This document shows, one piece after another, positions 7,627 to 14,808 of a stretch of DNA of 14,843 bases (position 1 is its first letter; each line of letters starts with the position of its first letter). Under the pieces are notes generated by a model, which was given only the letters and a program-made list of their open reading frames with translations, searched no databases and was not told where the DNA came from. The position numbers were made by a program, and so were the translations under genes. The stretch lies in assembly GCA_026398575.1 (NCBI GenBank), contig JAPLSP010000188.1, positions 1-14,843 on the forward strand, written 5' to 3'. This DNA comes from Candidatus Sumerlaeota bacterium. GTDB taxonomy: Bacteria > Sumerlaeota > Sumerlaeia > JADFCT01.

Positions 7627-7960
7627 CTTGCAGGATAGAATGCCTGGCAAAAAGGATTTGATGGAAGATACTTAATCAGGATTCCCAGTTTAGATATGAT
7701 GGATTTTAAGGAGGTATCTATTAGCGTTAATTAGCGGCTATTAGCGGTTCTCACCGGTTCCTCATTGCCGCTGCAATTGCTGATTGATAATACTCACAAT
7801 GGTCGCCTCCAAAGAAAAACTGCCTGCAAGCAACCCCTAATAAACGCTAATGGCCGCTAAAAAATACTACAATACTATTAATGTTTGAAAGTGAGAACAA
7901 AGTTTTAACCCTACGTGTATAAGAAGCTGTTCAATATATATTTTATCCAAGGCTCAATAC
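7627..7960. other. A+T-rich gap between galT and galK, probable regulatory region
   Basis: No gene of useful length is visible in this 334-bp stretch. It holds an inverted cluster of 10-bp repeats (7721-7860) and, from 7861, an A+T-rich segment before galK that is a likely place for a promoter. TTGAAA (7885-7890) and TATAAG (7918-7923) occur there, but their 27-bp spacing does not make a standard pair. aaggaggt at 7708-7715 is a perfect ribosome-site sequence with no proper gene after it. Confidence 0.4.
7721..7860. repeat. 10-bp-phased inverted repeat cluster 'ttagcg/cgctaa'
   Basis: ttagcg occurs at 7721, 7731 and 7741, exactly ten bases apart. The reverse complement cgctaa occurs at 7845 and 7855, also ten apart, with a diverged copy (ccctaa) at 7835. 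The 16-base arms 7731-7746 and 7845-7860 are inverted copies with one mismatch. The ten-base phase puts the units on one face of the helix. This fits either a binding array for a regulator of galK or a dispersed intergenic repeat. The sequence alone does not decide. Confidence 0.65.
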
Positions 7961-9106
7961 ATGCTACAAGAAATCATGAAAGCCTACGAAACGCAATTCC
8001 AGGTATGGCCCTCGCTGGTGGTTCGCGCGCCGGGACGAGTCAATCTGATCGGCGAACATACCGACTATAACGACGGATTTGTTTTACCCATGGCCATTGA
8101 CCGCGCCATCTGGATCGCGTTGAGGCCGCGTCGCGATCGCAAAGTGCGGATCTATTCCGTCCACTTCAACGAGACGCAAACCTTCGACCTCGATGATCTG
8201 CAAAAGGGCGATCATGACTGGGTCGAATACGTCAAAGGCGTGGCTTGGGCGCTCCAGAACATGGGCCATGCTTTGAAAGGCTGGGATGGCGCGGTCACGG
8301 GCAATGTGCCGCTCGGCGCCGGGCTTTCATCTTCGGCGGCAATCGAAATGGCCGTCGCGCGCGCCTTTGCCGCCTCCTCCAAGTTCAGACTGAGCAAGAA
8401 AGATATGGCGCTGCGCGGACAACTCGCCGAAAACAAATGGGTCGGCGTCAACTGCGGCATCATGGATCAGATGGTCTCGGCCTGCGGCGAAGAAGGACGC
8501 GCCCTCTTGATTGACTGCCGTTCGCTCGAATTGACGCATGCGCCGCTGCCGGGCGGAACGGTCGTCGTCATCCTCGACACCGCCACGCGGCGCGGCCTCG
8601 AAGGATCGGCCTATAATGAACGCCGCCGGCAATGCGAGGAAGGGGCGAATCTGTTTGGCGTCACATGCCTGCGCGACGTCAGCGTCGAGCAATTCGAGGA
8701 GCGCGCCTTCGAGATGAGCGACGTGGCGCGCCGCCGCTGCCGGCACGTAATTACGGAAAACGCGCGCACCCTGGAGGCCGTCAAGGCGATGCAAGCGGGC
8801 GACGCGCGCGCCTTCGGCCAGCTGATGAACCAGAGCCACACGAGCCTGCGTAACGACTTCGAGGTTTCGTGTCCGCAGCTGGACATCATGGCCGACATCG
8901 CGCAAAAAACGCCGGGCTGTTTTGGCGCGCGCATGACGGGCGCGGGTTTCGGCGGCTGCGCCGTGGCGCTCGTGGACAAGGCCCAGGTCGAGGCGTTCGT
9001 CAAAACCGTTCACGCGCGCTATCAGCAGGCGACGAACCTGGAACCCCATCTTTACGTCTGCCAACCCACCGCCGGCGCGCAGGTGGTTTATGCAAACGGC
9101 TGTTGA
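7961..9106 (+). CDS. galK: Galactokinase
   Basis: This GHMP-family kinase (381 aa, normal for GalK) phosphorylates alpha-D-galactose to galactose-1-phosphate with ATP. The galactokinase signature GRVNLIGEHTDYNDG is at residues 25-39, with the catalytic Arg26. The ATP-binding GHMP motif PLGAGLSSSAA is at 117-127, the catalytic-base region GIMDQM at 166-171 (Asp170), and the third motif TGAGFGG at 326-332. All key residues are present. The start at 7961 has no strong ribosome site; Met6 (7976) is a possible alternative. The 334-bp upstream gap suggests that galK begins a new transcription unit containing the two defence-like genes and galE. The next gene starts 43 bp after its stop. Confidence 0.97.
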   Translation: MLQEIMKAYETQFQVWPSLVVRAPGRVNLIGEHTDYNDGFVLPMAIDRAIWIALRPRRDRKVRIYSVHFNETQTFDLDDLQKGDHDWVEYVKGVAWALQNMGHALKGWDGAVTGNVPLGAGLSSSAAIEMAVARAFAASSKFRLSKKDMALRGQLAENKWVGVNCGIMDQMVSACGEEGRALLIDCRSLELTHAPLPGGTVVVILDTATRRGLEGSAYNERRRQCEEGANLFGVTCLRDVSVEQFEERAFEMSDVARRRCRHVITENARTLEAVKAMQAGDARAFGQLMNQSHTSLRNDFEVSCPQLDIMADIAQKTPGCFGARMTGAGFGGCAVALVDKAQVEAFVKTVHARYQQATNLEPHLYVCQPTAGAQVVYANGC

Positions 9107-9149
9107 ACGATAGTTGCAGCGCAATCCTGCGAAATAATGGAGTCTTGCC

Positions 9150-10433
9150 ATGCGTATCAATAATCTGGAGATTTATGGTTTCCGATGTTTTGAAAATCAT
9201 GAGTTCCAATTCCATCCTCACTTCAATCTGATCGTCGGTGATAATGGATTCGGTAAAACAGCTCTTTTAGAAGCGTTGTCTGTGGCAATGGGAATATGGC
9301 CGTTGGCGCTCGCGCGTCCTGCCAGTGAATGTCGCGCCATTAACCCAGGAGATGTAAGACTTCGAACACAACAGGAAGGAGATAGGCTTGTATTTAAGCG
9401 CGTGACCGATTGTGTGATCTCAGCACACGGAATCATCGGGGATTTCTCTGGACTAGATTGGAAACGCAAGTGGTTTTTCAAGTGGGGTTTTGATGGTCGT
9501 ACCAGCAATGCATCTGCAAAACTCGCGATCGAAAAAATTTGTGATATTATCAAATCGGCAAGCGCCGGAGCGGAGACAGTATTGCCTTTGGTTGCTTATT
9601 ACAGCGCCGGAAGGGCATGGCTTCCCGCGCGCGAGCGTGTAGCCAAACTCAAGCCGGATATGTCTAAGAAAACGCCTCTCGACGCGTATTATTATTGCCT
9701 TGATGGGCGCATCCGGCTATCGGCGATCAACGAGTGGTTTATGTGGGAAAAGCTAGCTGCCAACGGGCTGGGAAAAGAACGGGCAGGATATCGCGCGGTC
9801 TTGGAAGCCGTTTTGAAATGCCTTCCTGGAAGTCAAAACTTGAGCTTCGATAGCGATAGGAAGGAAATCATCATTCACTTTGCAACTCACCAGATTCCAT
9901 TCTATTGTCTCAGCGACGGCCAGCGATGTATGATGAGCCTTGTCGCGGATATGGCCATCAAAGCAGTTACGCTGAATCCGCACCTGGGAGAGCAAGCTGC
10001 TTTGGAAACGCCCGGCATCGCGCTGATTGATGAGCTGGAACTGCATATCCATCCAACCTGGCAGCGGAATATTGTCAAGCAATTGAAGGATGCATTTCCC
10101 ATGGTTCAGTTTTTCGGCACGACACACTCGCCCCAGATTATTGGCGAAACGCCCGCTGATGAGATATTGCGGCTCAACCAGCTCGGACATCCGATCAAAG
10201 AAAAACAAAGCTATGGTATGGATTCCAATTGGATTTTGGAAAATATGCAGGATGCCCAAAAACAAGACCCAGAAATTAAAACTCGGATTTCTAGGATATT
10301 TGAGCTGATCACCAGAGGCGATTTGCAGACTGCCGAAGTAGAAAACACAACCCTGAAGAAAGAAATTGGAGACACAGAAGATACACAGCGCGCGGACGCT
10401 GTTATCCAACGTATTCGGATCTTGGGAAAATGA
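9150..10433 (+). CDS. RecF-like AAA/ABC ATPase, PtuA-like (Septu-type defence module)
   Basis: This SMC/RecF-type ATPase (427 aa) belongs to the AAA_21/AAA_23-like group found next to TIGR02646 HNH nucleases. The N-terminus (MRINNLEIYGFRCFENHEF) is typical. Walker A is GDNGFGKT (30-37), followed by a YYSAGRAW motif (150-157) like the YYGTGRLW of relatives. The ABC-like signature is LSDGQR (254-259), Walker B ends in Asp294-Glu295, then HIHP (299-302), and the H-loop is TTHSPQ (324-329). No TOPRIM or nuclease domain is present. Its partner must therefore supply cleavage, as PtuB does for PtuA in Septu. The start has ggag (9139-9142) seven bases upstream, and the stop overlaps the next start by 4 nt. 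Composition is A+T-richer than its neighbours (25 of 60 G/C at 9241-9300), suggesting acquisition by transfer. The ATPase call is firm. Anti-phage function is inferred. Confidence 0.85.
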   Translation: MRINNLEIYGFRCFENHEFQFHPHFNLIVGDNGFGKTALLEALSVAMGIWPLALARPASECRAINPGDVRLRTQQEGDRLVFKRVTDCVISAHGIIGDFSGLDWKRKWFFKWGFDGRTSNASAKLAIEKICDIIKSASAGAETVLPLVAYYSAGRAWLPARERVAKLKPDMSKKTPLDAYYYCLDGRIRLSAINEWFMWEKLAANGLGKERAGYRAVLEAVLKCLPGSQNLSFDSDRKEIIIHFATHQIPFYCLSDGQRCMMSLVADMAIKAVTLNPHLGEQAALETPGIALIDELELHIHPTWQRNIVKQLKDAFPMVQFFGTTHSPQIIGETPADEILRLNQLGHPIKEKQSYGMDSNWILENMQDAQKQDPEIKTRISRIFELITRGDLQTAEVENTTLKKEIGDTEDTQRADAVIQRIRILGK

Positions 10434-11116
10434 AGTATATCAAAAAATCATTACCGCCTTCATGCCTGAGTGAGTGGATTGAGCGCCAAACTCCAACAGG
10501 CGTAAATTTGAGATATGATTGTTTCCCTGAGACAGCCTCTTTGAAGCAGGCCTTGTCGGATGAGCAGTATGGCCTATGCGGTTACACCGGCCTTTTGCTC
10601 ACTCCGGACAATAGCTGCATTGAGCATATCAAGCCTCAACGAATATGCCGGCAGGAAGTAGAGCAAAGAGGATATCGCTTCGGGGCCATCGCAGGGGATG
10701 ATTTAAGTTATAATAACATGATTGCGGCCTATAAGCAGGATGGCGCGCAACCTTTTGGCGCTGCCGCCAAGGGGGGATGGTATGTGGAGGATAAGTTCGT
10801 TTCTCCGCTTGATCCATCATGCGAAAGCAGGTTTATTTATGCAAGTAATGGCGAGGTTTTCCCAAGAGAAAATGCCGATGCCGCCGCCGTTACTACGATC
10901 AATGCTGTGCTTAGGCTCAATCATAACGCCTTGGTGCAAAGACGAAAAGCGGTATTGGATATTTTTTTGTTGGATGGTTCGCTTTCCTTGGATGATTTGC
11001 GAAAAATATCAGAGGCCATGAACAAGCCGGTCAAAGGGCGTCTTAACGAGATGGCCTTTGTTATTTGTTTTGCCATCCAAAACCATATCAGAATTGTGGA
11101 GACAAATAGCCAATGA
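10430..11116 (+). CDS. HNH nuclease of TIGR02646/PtuB type
   Basis: This predicted endonuclease (228 aa) is the likely effector of the ATPase encoded just upstream. The N-terminus MKYIKKSLPP is typical of the family. The HNH-type core shows Cys50-Gly-Tyr-Thr, then Ile64-Glu65-His66-Ile-Lys-Pro, then Tyr94-Asn95-Asn96 and Lys114-Gly115, followed by a Leu-Asp-Pro (127-129) and Phe-Ile-Tyr stretch as in TIGR02646 proteins. The CxxC that I expect in many relatives is here Cys-Gly-Tyr-Thr. The ATG overlaps the ATPase TGA (ATGA), and its own TGA overlaps the galE ATG in the same way, so all three are probably translationally coupled. Base composition matches the ATPase gene (28 of 60 G/C at 10681-10740), not galE. 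I infer a two-protein sensor-nuclease toxin acting on phage or host nucleic acid, not a restriction-modification system, because no methylase is nearby. Confidence 0.82.
   Translation: MKYIKKSLPPSCLSEWIERQTPTGVNLRYDCFPETASLKQALSDEQYGLCGYTGLLLTPDNSCIEHIKPQRICRQEVEQRGYRFGAIAGDDLSYNNMIAAYKQDGAQPFGAAAKGGWYVEDKFVSPLDPSCESRFIYASNGEVFPRENADAAAVTTINAVLRLNHNALVQRRKAVLDIFLLDGSLSLDDLRKISEAMNKPVKGRLNEMAFVICFAIQNHIRIVETNSQ
11098..11101 (+). promoter_or_regulatory. galE ribosome binding site inside the HNH gene
   Basis: ggag lies eleven bases before the galE ATG at 11113, wholly within the last codons of the HNH gene. It supports the chosen galE start and means that galE initiation depends on sequence belonging to the nuclease gene. 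Confidence 0.5.
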
Positions 11117-12102
11117 GCGTTCTTGTTACAGGCGGCGCGGGATATATTGGCAGCGCGATGGTGGAATTGTTGCGCGCGAAGGGGCAGGGCGTGGTGGTGC
11201 TGGATAATCTTTCGTCGGGGCATCGCGCCGCGGTGGCCGCGCAGGTGCCGTTTTATCAGGGCGACTTGAGCGATACGGAACTGCTGCGGCGCATCATCCG
11301 CGAACACAAGGTCGCCGAGGTCATTCACTTCGCCGCCTTTATCGTTGTGCCCGAGTCCGTGACGCATCCGGACATGTACTTCCAGAACAACACCGTCAAC
11401 GCGATGAAGGTGCTCGACGTCATGCGCGCGGAGGGCGTCGGGAAATTTATCTTCTCCTCGACGGCCGCCGTTTATGGCGAGCCGCAGTACAACCCGATTG
11501 ACGAAGGCCATGGCGCCAATCCGACGAACCCCTACGGCCACTCCAAGCGCTTCATCGAAATCATCCTCGACAGTTACGACCGCGCCTACGGGCTCAAATA
11601 CGTGGCGTTGCGCTACTTCAACGCCTCGGGCGGCGCCCCCGAGCGCGGCGAGGACCACAAACCCGAATCGCACCTGATCCCGCTTGTCCTGCAGGTCCCG
11701 CTCGGCCAGCGCGAGGCGGTGATGATCTATGGCGACGACTTCCCGACGCGCGACGGCACGTGCGTGCGCGATTACATCCACATCGCGGACCTGACGATGG
11801 CGCATCTGCTGGCGCTCGACTACCTGCGAAAAGGCGGCGCAAGCCAGATTCTCAATCTCGGCAACGGCGCCGGATACACCGTCAAAGAGGTGATCGAGAC
11901 CGCCCGCCGCGTCACGGGGCATCCGATTCCCGCGCGCATCGGCCCGCGGCGTCCGGGCGATTCCTCGACCCTCGTGGCATCGTCCGAACGCGCCCGCACG
12001 GTCCTCGGCTGGACCCCGGCCAAGCCCGATCTTGAAACCATCATCGCCTCGGCGTGGCAATGGCATAAGACACATCCCAAAGGATATGGGGATAGAGCCT
12101 GA
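11113..12102 (+). CDS. galE: UDP-glucose 4-epimerase
   Basis: This short-chain dehydrogenase/reductase-type epimerase (329 aa) interconverts UDP-galactose and UDP-glucose with bound NAD, completing the Leloir pathway. The NAD-binding GGAGYIG is at residues 7-13. The catalytic Ser115-Ser116 pair is followed by Tyr141 and Lys145 in YGHSK, and RYFNASG begins at 167. The C-terminal HPKGYGD matches the E. coli ending. By hand alignment the residue equivalent to E. coli Tyr299, which limits substrate size, is Leu287 here. Activity on UDP-GlcNAc/GalNAc is therefore possible but unproven. The gene returns to strongly G+C-rich composition (42 of 60 at 11701-11760). It starts inside the HNH stop codon. 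A 46-bp-stem hairpin about 100 bp downstream may end the transcript. Confidence 0.97.
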   Translation: MSVLVTGGAGYIGSAMVELLRAKGQGVVVLDNLSSGHRAAVAAQVPFYQGDLSDTELLRRIIREHKVAEVIHFAAFIVVPESVTHPDMYFQNNTVNAMKVLDVMRAEGVGKFIFSSTAAVYGEPQYNPIDEGHGANPTNPYGHSKRFIEIILDSYDRAYGLKYVALRYFNASGGAPERGEDHKPESHLIPLVLQVPLGQREAVMIYGDDFPTRDGTCVRDYIHIADLTMAHLLALDYLRKGGASQILNLGNGAGYTVKEVIETARRVTGHPIPARIGPRRPGDSSTLVASSERARTVLGWTPAKPDLETIIASAWQWHKTHPKGYGDRA

Positions 12103-12206
12103 GGAGCGATATAAGTTTTCTTCAAGTGATAATATTCGAAAACATGATGAAATAACTTCATGGCAAATATTCATGTAAGGTAAAGAGGAATCATGCGGAT
12201 AGGAGC

Positions 12207-12313
12207 GGCGCCAGCTCTTGGAGTAAGGTGGCTTGCCGCCTTCTTTTTGGCGTTTCAATGGCCTTGGCGCAAAAAAGAAGGCGGCAAGCCGCCTTACTCC
12301 AAAAGCTGGCGCC
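12207..12313. repeat. Large hairpin element with 46-nt arms downstream of galE
   Basis: Arms 12207-12252 and 12268-12313 are inverted copies with about four mismatches and a 15-base loop. Each arm carries a smaller palindrome of the type ggcggcaagccgcc (12280-12293 exact; 12227-12240 with one change). It lies in the 289-bp gap between galE and the next gene. It could act as a galE terminator or mRNA-stabilising structure, although no T-run follows as in a classic intrinsic terminator. It looks like a dispersed REP-like element. The rest of the gap (12103-12206) is A+T-rich with nothing I recognise. Confidence 0.8.
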
Positions 12314-12391
12314 AGCTTTAATTGCATTACGAGAAAAAGCGCCGGCGTTGGCGGCGATGCGGCGCCAATCTGAGGCAAGAGGAAACAGGCC

Positions 12392-13198
12392 ATGTTTGAT
12401 TTCGCCGAGATATTGGAGGACGCCACCGTCAAGCGGGGCAGCGTGGCGCTGTGGCGCATTGAACAGAGCCATACCGTCTTCAAGACGTCGCGACGGCGCG
12501 TCATTCACGTGGACCCGTTCCTCTCGCGCGTCGTCAAGCCGGAGAATCATGTCTATCCCGAGCCGCTGATAATGCCCGAAGCGGCTTACGCGGATTTTGT
12601 TTTCCTCACGCATGATCATCGCGATCATACCGATGTCCATACCGTCGGGCCGATGGCGCGGACAAACCCGAAGTGCGTTTTTATCGGGACGGAAGAAAAC
12701 TGCGCGCGCTGCCAGACGGAAGCGGGCATCGCGCCCGAACGCCTGATCGCGATGCGCGAAGGAGACGAACGGGCGTTCGACGGTTTCAGCGTTCGCGCCG
12801 TCTATGCGCGCGATACGCGCGATGAATCCTCGCCCCCCTCCACCGCCACGGCGCATCTCGGATATGTGTTCGATTTCGAAGGCGCGCGCGTCTATCACGT
12901 GGGCGATACGCGCAAGGCGCCGGAGGAATACGCAGACCGGCTGGCGGCGATCCGGGGGCTGCGCCCGGATGCGATCGTCGTTGCGATCAACGAGGGCTAC
13001 AGCAATCCCGGCCCGGCGGGCGCCGCGTGGTTTTGCGAGGCCGCGCAGCCGCGCCTCATCATTCCCTGCCACTACGACTGCTTCAAACACAATACGATGG
13101 ACCCGCGCAAATTCATTGAGGCTTTGCCCGAAGATTTGCGCTCGCGGGTACATGTTTTGGCGCGGGGTGAGGGATTGATTGTGGAGAGAAGCAAGTAA
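12392..13198 (+). CDS. UlaG-like metallo-beta-lactamase-fold hydrolase
   Basis: This is a cytoplasmic metal-dependent hydrolase (268 aa, no signal peptide). The metal motif HxHxDH is residues 74-79 (His74, His76, Asp78, His79). Further likely ligands are His154, Asp172 in YHVGDT, and His227 in PCHYDCF. The spacing and the 'PCHYD...DPRKF' ending resemble L-ascorbate-6-phosphate lactonase UlaG, so a sugar-phosphate lactonase role is a reasonable guess in this sugar-use neighbourhood. UlaG itself is longer, about 350 aa, so a different substrate is likely. agagga about ten bases before the ATG serves as ribosome site. A large hairpin separates it from galE, so it may be a separate unit. The family is firm; the reaction is unknown. 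Confidence 0.85.
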   Translation: MFDFAEILEDATVKRGSVALWRIEQSHTVFKTSRRRVIHVDPFLSRVVKPENHVYPEPLIMPEAAYADFVFLTHDHRDHTDVHTVGPMARTNPKCVFIGTEENCARCQTEAGIAPERLIAMREGDERAFDGFSVRAVYARDTRDESSPPSTATAHLGYVFDFEGARVYHVGDTRKAPEEYADRLAAIRGLRPDAIVVAINEGYSNPGPAGAAWFCEAAQPRLIIPCHYDCFKHNTMDPRKFIEALPEDLRSRVHVLARGEGLIVERSK

Positions 13199-13202
13199 GA
13201 AC

Positions 13203-13291
13203 ATAGAACACGGATGACGCGGATGTCACGGATTTGTACGGATTGCTTTAATCCGTGCAAACCCGTAACATCCGCGTCATCCGTGTTCTAT
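13203..13291. repeat. 89-bp near-perfect palindrome between convergent genes
   Basis: From atagaacacgg at 13203 to ccgtgttctat ending at 13291 the sequence is self-complementary around 13247. Only three positions mismatch in the first 42 bases of each arm, apart from the centre. Each arm is itself periodic, repeating acggat or gcggat every ten or eleven bases. It fills most of the 118-bp gap between the stop codons of the two convergent genes and could serve as a two-way transcription block. Its sequence family resembles dispersed 'atccgtgt' repeats of environmental genomes. Confidence 0.85.
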
Positions 13292-13316
13292 AAAATCGCC
13301 GATCTTCCTGCTTTCA

Positions 13317-14792
13317 CTAAATCAATTTCCGGAATTTTTCGAGCGCTTCGGCCCAGCGCGCAGTGTCTTTGGGCTCGTATGTTTCAACTTCAAACGAGGC
13401 GCGGACGATGGCGCGGGCTTCGGCCAGCGACTTGATCTCGCGGTCGGCAATGGCCTGCACAAGGATATTGCCCGCCGCTGTGGCCTCGACCGGACCGGTG
13501 ACGACCGGGATGCCGAGGGCATTGGCCGTGAACTGGTTGAGGAGGCGGTTTTGCGATCCGCCGCCGACGATGTGCAGGACCTTGATCTTGCGCCCCGTAA
13601 TCGCCTCGATGCTTTCGAGCGCGGTCCGATAGCACAGAGCAAGGCTTTCGAGCGCGCAGCGGACGATGGCGCCGTGGCTTTGGGGGATGGACTGTTTGGT
13701 CTTGCGGCAGAAGTCCTGGATTTTTTTCGGCATCTGTCCGAAGGCGCCAAAGGGGGCATGGTTCGGATTGACGAAAATCTTCAGCGAGCAATCCGAGGCT
13801 TCTTCCGCCAGGCGCGCGAGATCGGCGTAGGTATATTCCTTTCCTTCGGCGGCCCATTGCCGGCGCGATTCCTGCACGAGCCACAGGCCCATGATGTTCT
13901 TGAGGAGGCGCGCCGTGCCGTTGATGCCGCCCTCGTTGGTGAATGCGTGCTTCAGCACTTCGGGCGTGACGATGGGCTTGGGCAATTCAACGCCGATCAG
14001 TGACCACGTGCCCGAGCTCAGGTAGGCCCAATCTTCTCCCTGCGCAGGCACGGCGGCCACGGCGCTGCCGGTGTCATGGCAGGCCGGCGCAACGACGGGC
14101 ATGCGGCCAACGCCGGTTTCTTCCATCACGGATTTCAGGAGCGGGCCGATCTTGGTTCCCGAAGGGCAGACCTCCGGCATGATATTCATCGGAAGGCCCA
14201 ATTTTTTAAAGAGAGGTTTGGACCATTGATTCTTGCGGACGTCATACATCTGCGACGTGGTGGCGATGGAATATTCCGAAATCTTTTCGCCGGTCAGGCA
14301 GTAGTTGATCAGGTCCGGCATGAAGAGGAGCGTTTCGGCGCCTTTGAGGAGAGGCGACTTCGTGCGGACCATCGAGAAGAGCTGGAAGAGGGAATTGAGC
14401 TGCATGAACTGGATGCCGGTGTTCATGAAGATTTCTTCGCGTGGCATCAATTTGAATGCGGCTTCCATCATGCCGTCGGTGCGCGGGTCGCGATAGTGAT
14501 AGGGGATGCCCATCAAGACTCCGCCCGCCCCCACCAGCCCGAAATCCACTCCCCACGTATCCACGCCCAGACTTTTCATGGGGCCGCATTTCCGGACGGC
14601 GATCCCCATCGCGCTCTTGATCTCGCTCATCAGCCGCGGGAAATCCCAGTGCATGCTGTCCAGGATGCGGATCGGTCCATTGGGGAAACGATGAACCTCT
14701 TCGAGCGTCAGTTTGCCGCCGCCCAGCGTTCCAACGACGCCGCGTCCGCTTTCGGCGCCCAAATCTATCGCGAGATAACGTTTTTCAGCCAT
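13317..14792 (-). CDS. rhaB: Rhamnulokinase
   Basis: This FGGY-family sugar kinase (491 aa, close to E. coli RhaB) phosphorylates L-rhamnulose at O1 before aldol cleavage. The N-terminal phosphate-binding loop AIDLGAESGR is at residues 8-17, followed by HWDFPRL (48-54) and VDTWGVDFG (77-85). The likely catalytic base is Asp240 in ACHDTGSAV, with SSGTWSLIG after it. The C-terminal adenosine site IVGGGSQN leads into TGPVEATAAGN. The ATG at 14792 is chosen because a strong AGGAGG (14808-14803) precedes it by ten bases and the protein starts as relatives do; an open frame extends fifteen codons further but is not needed. It converges on the UlaG-like gene. No other rhamnose genes are in the window, so other ketose substrates such as L-fuculose are possible, though less likely from the motifs. 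Confidence 0.93.
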   Translation of the reverse strand: MAEKRYLAIDLGAESGRGVVGTLGGGKLTLEEVHRFPNGPIRILDSMHWDFPRLMSEIKSAMGIAVRKCGPMKSLGVDTWGVDFGLVGAGGVLMGIPYHYRDPRTDGMMEAAFKLMPREEIFMNTGIQFMQLNSLFQLFSMVRTKSPLLKGAETLLFMPDLINYCLTGEKISEYSIATTSQMYDVRKNQWSKPLFKKLGLPMNIMPEVCPSGTKIGPLLKSVMEETGVGRMPVVAPACHDTGSAVAAVPAQGEDWAYLSSGTWSLIGVELPKPIVTPEVLKHAFTNEGGINGTARLLKNIMGLWLVQESRRQWAAEGKEYTYADLARLAEEASDCSLKIFVNPNHAPFGAFGQMPKKIQDFCRKTKQSIPQSHGAIVRCALESLALCYRTALESIEAITGRKIKVLHIVGGGSQNRLLNQFTANALGIPVVTGPVEATAAGNILVQAIADREIKSLAEARAIVRASFEVETYEPKDTARWAEALEKFRKLI

Positions 14793-14802
14793 TACAAGTT
14801 TG

Positions 14803-14808
14803 CCTCCT
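14803..14808 (-). promoter_or_regulatory. Strong Shine-Dalgarno site of the rhamnulokinase gene
   Basis: cctcct on the plus strand reads AGGAGG on the minus strand, ten bases before ATG 14792. It is the clearest ribosome site in the window and fixes the start of this gene against the longer open frame. Confidence 0.8.

Noticed and set aside
7708..7715. Perfect ribosome site aaggaggt as sign of a hidden small gene
   Set aside because: No ATG, GTG or TTG follows at proper distance with an open frame; the next in-frame stops come within a few codons.
7721..7860. CRISPR array
   Set aside because: Units are six to ten bases with no spacers, occur in both orientations, and no cas gene is present.
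7885..7923. Sigma-70-type promoter TTGAAA ... TATAAG for galK
   Set aside because: The spacing is 27 bp instead of about 17, and no better partner sequence was found for either box.
9150..11116. Retron of the Ec78 type, which uses a similar ATPase and HNH pair
   Set aside because: No reverse transcriptase and no msr/msd-like RNA region is present between galK and the ATPase (43 bp only).
12228..12391. Small open frame within the hairpin before the UlaG-like gene
   Set aside because: Its translation is only the palindromic repeat and has no family pattern or ribosome site.
10921..12504. Long open frame on the minus strand opposite galE
   Set aside because: It is the complement of a clearly coding G+C-rich gene, crosses two genes and a hairpin, and has no recognisable motif.
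12191..13204. 337-codon open frame on the minus strand opposite the UlaG-like gene
   Set aside because: The plus-strand frame has an intact metal-binding motif and a ribosome site. The antisense frame runs into the hairpin repeat and shows no domain.
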